18,334 nt of DNA from Chloromonas sp. AAM2 (GCA_004335635.1 QAXH01002769.1:1-18334); one strand, 5' to 3'. Positions 1 to 10,022 are shown, counted from the stretch's first letter. Program-made: numbers and translations. Notes: generated from the sequence alone by a model not told the origin.

Positions 1-96
1 GACTGCTGGAATGCATGGCCTTGACTGCTGGAATGCATGGCCTTGACTGCTGGAATGCATGGCTTACCCCGCCGCATGGCTTACCCCGCCGTATCC
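1..96. repeat. Two adjacent short tandem repeats (22 bp x ~2.8, 17 bp x 2)
   Basis: A 22-base unit beginning GACTGCTGGAATGCATGG is repeated at 1, 23 and 45 (the last copy is cut short). It is followed by two 17-base units beginning CTTACCCCGCCG at 63 and 80. On the gene model they lie in the intron after the last visible exon of the minus-strand coiled-coil gene. The array may continue left of the window. Confidence 0.9.
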
Positions 97-212
97 CTTG
101 CACTGGGCTGCTAAACCCATTGCATTGCACCTGCCAAATTGAATCTCAGGCAGAGGCTTGCACCACTGGCATCACGTAATTATGGGGGTGTTGTTTTCGT
201 ACAGGTTCCCAC

Positions 213-1134
213 CTTCGCCAGTCTATCCCTAAGTGCAGCTGCCTCCTTGGCGTGAGCTGCGCACCGCTCCACACTGGCAGCCAGCGCGGTGCCCTGGGCC
301 TCCTCCTGGAGTGCGGCAAAGCACACCAGCAACAGGTTATGGTTAGAGTTTGGGGTTTAGGGTTAAGGGTTTAGGGTTAGGGCGTTCAGCCACATTATCA
401 TGACGACGTTCACGCAGCCAGGACGTCCGAGGCGTGCCAGAGCGCTTCGTACTGAGTGCTCATGTTGACAGACAGACATATAAACATGCACTCGCCCGCC
501 CCTTGTAAGCTGTATGCGCACGCGCACACGCACCCCACCTCTCAAATAGAGGCATGCTTCAGTGCAGCTCTCACCTGCGCCTGCAGTGTCTTCAGCGCCA
601 GCTGCGCCTCGCCCAGTTGCTTGCGCAGATCCACAAGCTGTGCCGAGGCCAGCACCTGCTGCTCCTCTAACCGCTGCACATGGGCCACGTGCCTGTCACA
701 TGCAGCCTGTGACTCGGTCAACTGCTGCTGGGCGGTGGTCAGCTGGATCTGCAGCTCCTCGCTGCGTGAGGCGTGGGATGCAGCCGCCGCCAGGGCCTCC
801 TGAGCCTGTGTGCACGTAAAACATGTGACCACAAGCTGAATGCCAGTAAAAGTATGTCACTTGGCCAGCCAGTTCGCAAGCACTGTCATCTGCACGCCGA
901 GGGAATGCACCCAGTGTCAACAGTTGTTGACGATGTCTAGTCGTTCAGCAATCTATCTCTGAAACTGCTTTTCCAAGCTGTCACACAGCACAATAACTGT
1001 GTTGGTGCACTGCGTATCCTAGCACCCATGGCAGCTCGCCTCCTGGCCCTGCGGTCCCACCTGAAGCTTGCTGGCTGCATCGGCAGCTCGCAGCTCCAGC
1101 AACTGCTGCTGCAGCCCAGCGGACACCTGCGGCA

Positions 1135-1191
<57 letters not shown>

Positions 1192-3346
1192 TGGCAAGAG
1201 AACACGTGAGAAGAAACAGCACACAGAACAGCACACCAGGCGGCAGGCAGCACACCAGGTGGTAGGCAGCACACCAGGAGGTAGGCAGCACACCAGGCGG
1301 CAGGCAGCACACCAGAGCACACCGCAGCGGTACCACTTGCTCATTGCCTATCAATGTAGTTACACAAGACTTGGCGTTTGATGCTCTCGCCCAGTATTCA
1401 CAACGTGCATCCACGCATTTTCCTTGCCTGCCCTTGCCTTATATGCCCTGCAAACACACTGCTGCAGCTTCAATCGTTCGGCGTCTTCTTTCCCCGCTGC
1501 CTGCTACCAACAGCTGCAGTGCTGCCCAGCCGGCTCCCCTGCATCTCGTGGGCCCACCCTATTGGCCCATCCTGTTGACCGAATGGTTTATCCTATTGAC
1601 CTGGCATGTTGACCTATTGATCTACCCTATTCGCCTATCCTGTTGACCTCCTATTGGCCTTTCCTGTTGACCTGATGGCCTATCCCACTGACCTATCCTG
1701 TCAGCGCCCACACCCCCCTCACCCCGGCCCGCCCCGCCCACCTCTTCTCCACTTGTCATGGCATCCTTTGCAGCCAGCAGGTCCCGCTGGGCCGCCTCGG
1801 CCGCAGCTGCTGCCGCCTGCTGCTGCTCCCGCGCCTGCTGCTCGCTCTCCGTTGCAGCCGCACGCGCAGCCACAGCAGCAGCCAGTGCCGCCTGAGCGGC
1901 CTCCAGCTGATCGGTTAGTTCACCGTTCAGCTCTGCGCACGCATGGGTGTGGTGCAGAACGGTTTGGAGGCATGCCAGAGTTGTTTGCTGTGGAGCAGAG
2001 CAGATACGACCGGTCGACCTCCTTGCAGCATGACATGCGGCACAGCGTTGAATGCGCACTTCGAACACTAGCACATGCAACCAATGCTCGCATGAGGTGC
2101 CGTGGAGGCATGCTCGATGTGACCGACGTGCTCTTCAGCCTGATGGCTGATGCTGGCACCCTGAGGAGCCAGCATGCACCTCCACGAGTATTTGAGTCCG
2201 CTCTATAGAAGGCTCAGCTATGGCTCATGCGTCACGTGTCTACATGTGATTTGAGGGTCATGCACGTGTCCATATGTGATCCGAGGGTCATGCATGTGTC
2301 CACATGTGATCTGAGGGTCATGCACGTGTCCACATGTGATCTGAGGGTCATGCACGTGTCCACATGTGATCCGAGGGTCATGCTCCGACCTGTAAGGCTG
2401 ACACAGCTGCTGTCGAGGGCAGACCTCTCCACTTGAAAAGACTCGCGCTGCAAACACAGGCAGGCACTCGTCTTGTACGCTGTTCAGCCATGCGTACTTT
2501 TCAGCTGGTGCATGTGCCATCCTGGCGCACAGCCCTGAACCTGAACCTGTTACATTTAGGTTGAATTGACAAGACAAGCGTATCAGCAACTGCGTCATGC
2601 TGGTTGCGCTGGTACTGCTTCTACTCCCAGCATCGCTGCCATTGCTTACAATGGTAACCAAGCTGACGCTGCCTGTGATGATGTGCTTCTTTTCATGCCG
2701 CACCTGGCTCTTGACCTGTGTCTCTAACGACTCCTTTGATGCCTTGATGGATGCCAGCTGTGCCTCGAGTTTGACCTGGTTTTGTTTTGCCGTGGTCAGC
2801 TGACCGCCCAGACGCTGCATGGCCCCATCAATGGACTGCTGCTGCCTGGATATGACTGCCTCAATGTAAGAGTCATCTGCATCAGGAGATGTGGGATCCT
2901 GGAGACGACTTTTGCTGCTGGGACTCGTGACCAAGCACACACCCTCTGTGCTGGTAGCATCAAGGTCGATGCCATGTGTGGCTAGCAGGTCAGCCAAAGC
3001 TGTGTTGACTGCAGAGTAGCTGCCCAGCAACTTCTGGCAAATAATTGCTTTATCCTGCGTTGCATGCCGCAGGGTGCGGCATGTAAGGGATTTTTGTGGG
3101 AGGCCAGGCCTGAATGCGACCCAACTGGATATCACAGACCTGTGCGAGGCGCTCGTAGTGGACTCTAGCCGTCTCTGACTCCTGCAACCTGGCAGTGTGT
3201 CCTTGCGCAGTGTGTAGCGCGCGTTCCAGCTGCTTACGCAATGCGTCGGACTGAAGAACAGCCTCATCTCTGGACTTCTTGAGTCCCAACAAGACTTCTC
3301 CTTGGCTGATAGTGTGTGTGGGCTCGGGTCTGAAACACTTGAACAT
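213..3346 (-). CDS. Unrecognised coiled-coil protein, multi-exon, 3' end outside window
   Basis: I do not recognise the family. Exons on the minus strand: 3346-3140, 3054-2704, 2447-2390, 1932-1742, 1126-1061, 805-575 and 305-213. All have GT donors and AG acceptors, and the reading frame is continuous, giving about 399 residues so far. The start is the ATG at 3346 (MFKCFRPEP), in a GCC-ATG context with an in-frame stop upstream. Residues from about 17 onward are rich in Ala, Glu, Gln, Lys and Arg with heptad-like spacing, for example LKKSRDEAV, LEAAQAALAAAVAARAA and EELQIQLTTAQQQL. This predicts long coiled-coil helices broken by a Ser/Asp-rich linker in exon 2. No membrane segment or catalytic motif is visible. 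Nearly all introns are phase 0; only exon 3/4 splits a codon, giving Glu. The 58-base exon 3 is the weakest call, and its frame match to exon 4 is the main support. A filament, motor-associated or tethering role would be speculation. The last donor is at 212, so the gene continues left. Confidence 0.68.
334..382 (+). repeat. Interstitial telomere-like repeat (TTTAGGG type)
   Basis: Degenerate TTTAGGG/TTAGGG units run on the plus strand, including GGTTTAGGGTTAAGGG and TTTAGGGTTAGGG. This is the plant and Chlorella telomere type, whereas Chlamydomonas uses TTTTAGGG. The tract lies in the coiled-coil gene's intron at 306-574, about 30 bases before the acceptor of the last visible exon. Confidence 0.85.
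1135..1191. repeat. (CA)n/(TG)n microsatellite next to a 3' splice site
   Basis: An almost pure CA run of 57 bases is broken once by a T at 1164. On the gene's strand it reads as TG repeats ending a few bases before the TTGCCGCAG acceptor of the 66-base exon at 1126-1061. Confidence 0.97.
1231..1316. repeat. 19-bp minisatellite, about 4.5 copies
   Basis: Units of the form CACACCAGGNGGYAGGCAG repeat with a 19-base period and a few substitutions. It lies in the same coiled-coil gene intron (1127-1741) as the CA microsatellite. Confidence 0.9.
1558..1706. repeat. Degenerate ~15-bp repeat
   Basis: Many imperfect copies of CCTATCCTGTTGACC occur with variable spacing (for example near 1565, 1590, 1636 and 1665). 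It fills the start of the intron downstream of the coiled-coil exon 1932-1742. Both strands stay partly open here, which creates spurious reading frames. Confidence 0.8.
2231..2384. repeat. 30-bp minisatellite, about 5 copies
   Basis: The unit GGTCATGCACGTGTCCACAT plus ten more bases repeats with an exact 30-base period. Because 30 is a multiple of three, long open frames run through it on both strands (a ten-residue HDPQITCGHV repeat on the minus strand). On the model it sits at the 5' end of the intron after exon 2447-2390. Confidence 0.95.
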
Positions 3347-4020
3347 GGCTACAGTGCAGCCGCAGTAAAGCTCCCCCAGCAGCTAGACGAAATGAGAGCA
3401 GGCCTGGTCAATCACATAGCCGTATGTCCCAACTCCGGTCTCAGGGCAACCCCTGCTCAAGCCAGGCCTGCTGCCCGTCTCCATAAATGTGTTGGAAAGC
3501 GGCCATAATTGATCCACGGCGTAATCAAGCCAAGCAAACCCCAACGCCTGAAACCGCCTTTCCTGTTGCTCCAAATTTTTTCGGTTCCTTGCTTCCTTCA
3601 CTTCATCAGTTTACACGTACCCACATGTAGCGCATTTTCTGGCTGCCTTGATCAGGAGCAAAGTCAGCTCAGGCACGGCAAGGCGTTTGTGTTGATTGTA
3701 TCGTAAGCAGTGTGCCTGTCACCAGCAGCCTGTTGTTATCACCGCCTGCTGTGCTGTTGACCACCTAGACGCATACGCTCTTAGGTCTATTTGTTAACTT
3801 TGTTAGGTTCTTTATTCTCAAACTCTAAGTTATCTAAGGTTCTCTATCTCTAGGTTCTCTCTTCTCTCAGTTCTCTCTCTCCATCCTATTCCTACTTTCC
3901 ATGCCGAAAATCGTTAAGTGCTCCAGTCAGGTGCCCCAGTCACTCTACTGTGACGCGGCCACATCAACAGTTGACAGTGTTAGAGTTGCCATTTCACTAG
4001 CTCACCCTGACCCTAAACTC
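3347..4020. promoter_or_regulatory. Upstream region of the coiled-coil gene with a pyrimidine-rich tract (3790-3900)
   Basis: No convincing gene lies here. The plus strand at about 3790-3900 is strongly C/T-rich with loose repeats of TAGGTTCTCT, so it is purine-rich on the strand of the coiled-coil gene starting at 3346. It could belong to that gene's promoter or 5' UTR. A minus-strand stretch around 3530-3600 (NRKNLEQQERRFQ) is helix-like, but I could not find matching splice sites, so I did not add it as an exon. Confidence 0.35.
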
Positions 4021-4044
4021 TGACAATCTTTCAATCCAGTCCAT

Positions 4045-4222
4045 TTATATGGCTAACGGGATGCTTTTGGAAGGTGTTCTCTGAGGTGATAGCCACAAGG
4101 GCCTCACCACCCCTTGCTGGCACAGCTAGATTCTCCTTTACTAGAATTGTTTTTTGCAACTTGCGCAAAGTTGATGCTTGCGTTGGACGTGCTCCATGGT
4201 GTGCACTCCCTTCTTGCAGAAG
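4045..4222 (-). mobile_element. Dispersed repeat, inverted copy
   Basis: Read on the minus strand, this stretch closely matches 11340-11500 on the plus strand, with only scattered mismatches and small gaps over about 170 bases. Shared landmarks are GGGAGTGCACACCATG, CAACGCAA, CTAGTAAAGG, GAGGCCCTTGTGGC and AGAACACCTTCC. No terminal repeats or transposase are visible, so the element class is unknown. It could be a SINE, a MITE or a fragment of a larger element. Confidence 0.75.
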
Positions 4223-4342
4223 GCATGAGCTCATGCTACTAGCAGAGTTTGCAGGCATTTGTTTTGCATGTGGCAGCCTAATGGAGTCAGCAGTGACTAG
4301 AGAACTGGCAAAAGAAGGGTTAGCCCACAATATTACACACAC

Positions 4343-4444
4343 AAAAACAGGGAGGCTGCGCTCAAGGCCCTTGAGAGCGATGAACAGCGCGGCTTGTGCT
4401 TGACGTGCTTGAATCCTGGCTGCGTTGACCACCAGAGAGTCAAT
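4343..4444 (-). other. Exon-like open stretch, no assigned gene
   Basis: An AG acceptor (GAATTCCAG) is followed by an open, helix-forming stretch beginning IDSLVVNAARIQARQAQAAL and ending around ERSLPVF, before a GTGTGTAAT sequence that could be a weak donor. It may be a gene relic, an unplaced 5' exon of the coiled-coil gene, or chance. Confidence 0.25.
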
Positions 4445-4479
4445 CTGGAATTCACATATGTTGAGCGGTGCTCTCAAAT

Positions 4480-6395
4480 GGCTTCTGTGCGCACCACCCC
4501 ATGCGCATCACATACTGAAAAGTCACGTGCTAAACAAATCCAATGCATGTTGTACAAGGTTCTTGATCAATTGGCGCTCTAGCAGTGCAGAATGAGCAGC
4601 CCAGTTGAGCTCTGCTTCACACACGCCTTGGCGGCAGATGATTTGTTTTCCTGTCCTACAGCCTGACCCCATAGTCTGCAGTTTCAAAACCATACCATGC
4701 CTTCAGAACACCATGTCCCAACAAAAGAACTCTTTAGAGCCCGAGCCTTTGTCATGTTAGCTCGGCTTGAGTAATGAGTATGTGGCCTGACGTTTTCCGT
4801 GAGTATTGGAAAGGCTCAAAAGGCGTTGCTAAACATGCATATTGAATTGGCGCTGGTATACTCAGGCCATCGGCAGCAAATTGCGACGGTTGGGCGAGCT
4901 CGCGGGCTCCAAACAACACAGCACACAGGCTGCCAGCCAAGTAAGAGAAGGAGCGTCCACTTGCTCCCAAATTAGAGCAAAAACCAACTAAACTGTCAAT
5001 GATGTATAAAGAAAACAATATGCTACCAGTTGCCTGTCATGTGACGTCTGAACGTGTGCCAGCGAGTGCACTGCATGCTATGATGCTGATGTACCCCTTG
5101 GGTACATGTCATGCATTGCACCTGTCTCATGTGGATGACGTCTTTGTACTGCCTGCAGCATGTTGTGTCCTGTCCCATGAATCATACCAGTCAGTCCGTA
5201 CAAGCTCTGCACAGCCACCCCATGACGCAAGTATGGGGTCCCAATGAGAGAATAGTTCCATGTATCTCTGCTTCACACTCCTCAACGCACCATAGCAGAC
5301 CCGAGTGCCAACTGTGAATGAATAGTATTGCGCTACCAGTGCTTTCTGCCCTGCTTGTCTCTCATCATCACGACCCACTCTTCACCAACATACAACCCAG
5401 ACTTGGACACCTTGTTGGCAACAATTGCAGAGTGCACATGCTAATGTCGGCGTGCAAAGCATCACCAGAGATGAAAAGCCTAGGCCTGGGCCAACCGCAT
5501 TCCTGCCCGTGGCCCTTTCCTGCCGGCGAAAGCATCAGCAAGAGAAGTGCCATCAAGCATCAGCAAGTACATTGGGAAATTGCTGAATACAACACCTACT
5601 ATTGCGTGCGTCTGCAACGACCGTGTGCCAGCTATCTGCCAAAAAAGTGCACACTCTTTTATTCTATCTCTGCCACCTCAGCAGTTGAGGTACAAGATTG
5701 CCAACACCAGGAGACAGGCCACATGACGGATTGACTGCATGCAGAAATTACCACCACTAGATATCCATTCAAGCCGTTGAAGCGGTCTATAGGCCCCTCT
5801 TAAGCAGCCAAAACTGTGCAGCCTGTGCAGCCCACACACGGGATTGGCTTGCACAGAGTGGCCCCTACTGAGGCACAACTGCATGGTGTTACTCTTCTGA
5901 GCTTCAGGCGCTCGCACGTCCAACGAATCACTGGCCCATCGTATTCGGAGTGCAGACCAGCACAGATTGCTCGTGATGTAGCGATCAATGTGTCGGCTGC
6001 GAGATGCTGTCGCCATTTCCATAGCATGTGCTGTTGGGTGCACATGACAAGGAGACACATGGCATGCAATGCACGCGCAAGCAGTGCACGTGCCTAGGCC
6101 GCAGCATGCACCCTTTCAGGTAGTAGGGTATCATGAAGTGCAACTGGCCATCACTGATTATATACTACTTGATCATATGCACACATAGTGCCGCATGTGT
6201 GAGAGGCCATGGAAACCACATGGACTTCATCAGTGATACAAGCGGCCTGTTCCCATTGCATGCATGAAACCATCACTAGCTTACTAGTAGATAATAGCCG
6301 CACATGGCGGCACTTTTGCGCAAGGCCCTGGAACCATGTGTGAAGTTAACCGCCTTACGTAGACAGTCTAGCTTAAATCCTTGTTACTCACGTCA
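4480..6395. other. Intergenic stretch with no supported gene
   Basis: Only short, mutually overlapping open frames occur here, with no family motif and no consistent splice pattern. It is rich in CATGCA/TGCAC words, as are the other noncoding parts of the window. The right part, from about 6130, is more AT-rich (around TATATACTACTTGATCAT) and presumably holds the 3' UTR and transcription end of the lipase gene. I did not find a TGTAA or AATAAA signal I could assign with confidence. Confidence 0.5.
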
Positions 6396-9300
6396 TCAAG
6401 CCCGTGCGTGCCCTGTCATGCGTACGTCTCCCTTGTCTCCATACTGCAGCAGCAACTCCTGGGCAGAGAACAGGGAGGCGATGGAGCGCCAGCCCTCGGC
6501 CTCTGCGAGCTTGAGCTTGCGTGGGTCAGTGGTCACGGGGTTGACGCCTCCCACGCTCTCGGGGTACACCTGCAGGCGCACACATGGGTCGGTCACGTCA
6601 GCACGGTTGCAGTCTGCACACTCCCAACTTGTACTGTGTGGAGACTACGGGAAGAACAGTGCATGTGGCTGTGGCGACACTCTTGAGTTGTGATGTGTTT
6701 GAAGTTGCAAGCAAAGTGCACAGGCCTGTGGCAGAAGCCTCCCGTACAAGGACAATCTTTCCAAGCGGGCTGCTTGGAGTGCGGCCGTGCTTGGCTAGCT
6801 GGGCCACCCTCCATCCGGTCCCTTGTAATCACCCACCGGCATGACATACGCCCCAAGCTGGCGCAGGGTGTCCTCTGGCGGCACGGCCAGTGTGTTGACC
6901 AACTCCTCATCCTGTGCACATCACCACAACAAACGACTCAGAAGATGGTTCGAGTGTTGCAAGTCATCTTCCAAAGCTATGCAGGCATTGGAGCTTGCAA
7001 GCCCTCACATTTGTTTTGCCTACTTGGGGTGAAAACTGTGCGTCACAATTGTGATCGCCCATGTAAGTCTTGGCTTTCATGCGACCTGGTCCTGGTAATT
7101 GAAGCGCTTGCTGCGCTCAATTGCGACTGGTCGCATTATCTGGTGCCGCTGAACAAGGCGAAATCAGGAGAAATCACGCACCTGTGAAGCGAGTTGTTCC
7201 GAGCTCTCGCTCGACCATGCCGCTTGCATGTAGGGTGCGTTCAGCACAGTGCGCTTGACCACGCGCACCACTGTTCCGCGCACTGCCTTCCGCCAGGAAG
7301 TATGCAATGTGGCGGGGCGCGTGCACAGCACCAAGACGTGCGTGCAACCGTCCCTTAAGGCGGTGCGCAGGGGAACGGGCTCGAAGATGGCCGCATCGAC
7401 CAGCTGGTGACCGCGACACCGGCGAGGTGGCCCTGCGACGTGAGTGAGTGAGTGAGTGAGTGAGTGAGTGATTGGGTGAATGATCTGTATCGTCCGTGAC
7501 ACGGTTGGCTTCAGAAACCATGTGTTGCGCAAGGGTCGCTTTGGCGAGATCAGACGTCGGAGATCAGATCTTCAACACACTGTCCGGAGACCGGCATGGC
7601 GCGGCGATCGGACCAGCGGCAGGCATGACGAAGGCAGGAGGATCAGGCATATTTCAAAGCATAACTTGCAAACATGAATTGAGCGCACTGTCCGTCTCTT
7701 GCCAGCCCTCGTTGTAATCTCTTGGCCTTACCTGCTATTTGTGGCACGGTTGCGCTGGCTTTGAGGCAGTCAACGAGGTCCTCCTTGCACGAAAAGCCCT
7801 CCAACAGCAGAGGGCTCAGGCTGTCCAGGCTGCTGGCGACCACCTTGAGCGGGACAGGCGAGCGCATCACCTGGACAAACATGCGGCACAGACGTGTGGA
7901 AAACAACGAGGAGCAAAACAACGCACCAAGGAAAATTAAGTAGCACGGAGGCCAGCAGTAGAGTGGTGGACACACTGCTAATCAACGTAGGCAAACCATG
8001 ATCATGCACTGATGCTTGTGCATGCGCAGACTGGATCAGTACATGCGTATGCACATGCATGCAGCTACGCACAGCCAGACCGCTACTGCCAGTGCTCTGC
8101 CAATGCTACTTAGCAGTGGCCTGAACAGGCGCCAGTTGGTACCGCACTACAATCAAACCATCAATGCCAGTTTTCAGTGGCCTGAACAAGCACGCACCTT
8201 GTTCCAGTCCAGTGGCCTGATGTTGTGCATGACGTGGTCTATCAGGTAGTCCAGGTCCATCAGGGGGCCGCCACGCAGGAGGTGGCCAGCGCCAAAGTTA
8301 ATGAAGCGCGAGCCTGCTCATTGCAGCACACAGTCACTTGAATTGACATGATCAGTGCAAATAGCCTGCAGCTCTTAGCCACTGCACTGTCGTGTATGCT
8401 GACCGCTTTAGTCAGGTCAGATGCCTGCGTTTGCACACTTGTACCACCCACGGTACAGCAATGGTAGGAATCTGATGTCTAGGAAAGTTTTGACAATGCA
8501 AAAAAAACATGGCTATGGTTTCTCAGCCTCGAGCTCCGCAGCCTAGCAGGCGCCACTCAGGCTTAGGTTGAGTTCAGATGGTAGATGCCTGGAGCAGCAC
8601 ACCTGACAAGTCCTCAGTGTAGATATCCAATCCGTTGCGTTGCCCAGACAGGAAGTAGGTCAAGTTGATGGCGCCTGCAGGCCAGGGCATGAATTGATGA
8701 GTTGACGGCGATGTCAGAAGATGTGCAGGCATGCCCACGGGAATGACCTGGAGGTTGTGTGTGTATCCGTTGCTTGTGTTTGTATCCTCATTCGCCTTTG
8801 CGAGTAGACACTTCACAGGCACAGTCAACAGGCAGACAGCTGCTTCCACTCAATCCAATGACCAGCCTGTCACACTGCGTGCTTTCTTTACTGAAGTGCT
8901 GCACATGTTGACTGCACACTTGAAGTAGGCGCACTTGCAATGGCCTCACCTGCACTCGCACCATACACTGCATCAAAGCAATCCCGCATTCCAAGTGCAT
9001 CCAAAGCCATGAGCATGGCACCACTGACAATGCCGCGCATGCCGCCACCTTCCACCACCAAGCCAAGCTTGGCCTTGTCTCCTGGTGCACGTGCACCTGG
9101 CCTAGACCCAACTGCTGCTCGCCTCAGTAGCAGCTGCATGATTGGGTGATGGTGCAGTGCGCTGGCGAACTCAGCAGTGCCTACATCACTGTACAGGTCT
9201 TGGTCTATGCTGCTGGTTGGAAGGATGACTTCGGCAGGGCGGGGCCTGGAGGACTTGACGTTGGAACTGCCCACTAGGCGGACAGAGCCAGGCTTGGGCA

Positions 9301-9659
9301 GGGCTGCCTGCGACAGCACTTAGAACAACCTGAGCAACCTCTGCAATCCATTATGATGTTAGGTGCCACTCTGTTTGCCTGGACGCGCAGGAGGGCGCAT
9401 TCCCACATGCATGCAGAATTTGAGCTAATGAGCTCAGAAAAGCGCCCACCTGCTCGCCGGAAGCGAGCATGTGCTTGCTGCGCTGTGAAGCGCTGTGTGC
9501 ATTGCTGTTGTTATGAGCTGTTCTCGGTATGTCTTTTGATTCTTGAGTTGCCTTGAAGGCGGAAGGTGGCGCAGAAGTCCCTCCAGATGCACGCGCTTGC
9601 AGGCGCTGCTGTCTTCCAATGGTGCGGTTGCATGGTTGGGGTAGGGACGGGAAGCCCAT
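6396..9659 (-). CDS. Patatin-like phospholipase, YjjU type, eight exons, complete (464 aa)
   Basis: Predicted lipid acyl hydrolase. Exons: 9659-9450, 9307-8950, 8674-8603, 8313-8198, 7870-7732, 7432-7182, 6911-6837 and 6569-6396. All are GT-AG and frame-consistent, giving 464 residues and a TGA stop at 6396-6398. The patatin fold begins near residue 149. It has the oxyanion motif EGGGMRG (about 156-162), the nucleophile elbow GASAG with Ser188, and VDAAI with candidate catalytic Asp311. The sequence FGAGHLLRGGPLMDLDYL (about 220-237) follows the pattern I know from the bacterial YjjU patatin branch (RGG-LIDLD-L), as does the C-terminal PVTTDPRKL region. The first about 145 residues are Ser/Arg/Gln-rich with few acidic residues at the start (MGFPSLPQPCNRTIGRQQRL), so a chloroplast or mitochondrial transit peptide is plausible. 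The GASAG codons are split by an intron that rejoins exactly. Substrate is unknown; galactolipid or phospholipid release are family-level options. Exon 1 rests only on frame and donor match. Confidence 0.88.
7441..7471. repeat. (TGAG)n/(TCAC)n microsatellite beside a lipase exon acceptor
   Basis: There are almost eight tandem TGAG units. On the gene strand they read TCAC repeats and end nine bases before lipase exon 7432-7182, within its acceptor region (TCACGTCGCAG). Confidence 0.95.
8113..8224. repeat. CAGTGGCCTGAACARGC motif, three copies
   Basis: CAGTGGCCTGAACA occurs near 8113 and 8175 in a lipase intron. A related CAGTGGCCTGATG lies near 8210 inside exon 8313-8198, where it encodes conserved-looking NIRPL. 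These are short local duplications around the exon edge. Confidence 0.5.
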
Positions 9660-9985
9660 TCTCCAATGGCACAACCCGCTGTTTCGCGCCCTTTTGCTCA
9701 CCCAATCAGGTTTGGAAACTTCGGACCTAAAGATCTTTTGTATGTTTTCAGGTTAAGCCGCAAAGGCAGAGACTGTATTCGATATCAGTACGGTCTCGGA
9801 GTCAAAACTTGGAATAATGTGCCGAGAATCGAATCCGACCTTAGAAACGCTTCTTTTATCCTTTGCCCGTCGAGAAAGACCAGTGACAGCACGTCACGGC
9901 ATTCTTTTGACCCCGTCATAAATTCCGTGGCCTCGCACTGACGAAATGAGCGATACCTGAGTCATGCGGTTACTGTAACCCTGAC
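9660..9985 (-). promoter_or_regulatory. Putative promoter and 5' region of the lipase gene
   Basis: Immediately upstream of the lipase start, base composition changes. The stretch lacks the TGCA/CATGC words common elsewhere, has more CpG (CGTCACGGC, GTCGAGAAAG) and carries a perfect GGTTAC-T-GTAACC palindrome at 9968-9980. No TATA box or start site can be fixed by eye. A short plus-strand open frame (9666-9941) has no recognisable content. Confidence 0.35.
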
Positions 9986-10022
9986 GACATCACAACCCTG
10001 GGTTTACCCAAGCCTGGACACA

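Noticed and set aside
937..1414. Several Cys/Val-rich and His/Thr-rich frames
   Set aside because: They are translations of the CA microsatellite and the 19-bp satellite, not genes.
2218..3267. A 349-codon minus-strand open frame
   Set aside because: It runs through the 30-bp satellite, an intron and two different reading frames of real coiled-coil exons. Only the part at 2704-3054 is coding-like in that frame.
3383..3601. A 72-codon minus-strand frame as exon 1 of the coiled-coil gene
   Set aside because: Only its first part is helix-like, no good donor links it to the next exon, and the ATG at 3346 gives a simple phase-consistent start.
4752..6097. Several open frames of 60-140 codons
   Set aside because: They overlap on both strands, show no family motifs and lack coherent splice sites.
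9830..9860. A tRNA-like T-arm sequence (GAATCGAATCC)
   Set aside because: The flanking bases cannot form the 5-bp T-stem, and no acceptor or anticodon arm can be drawn.
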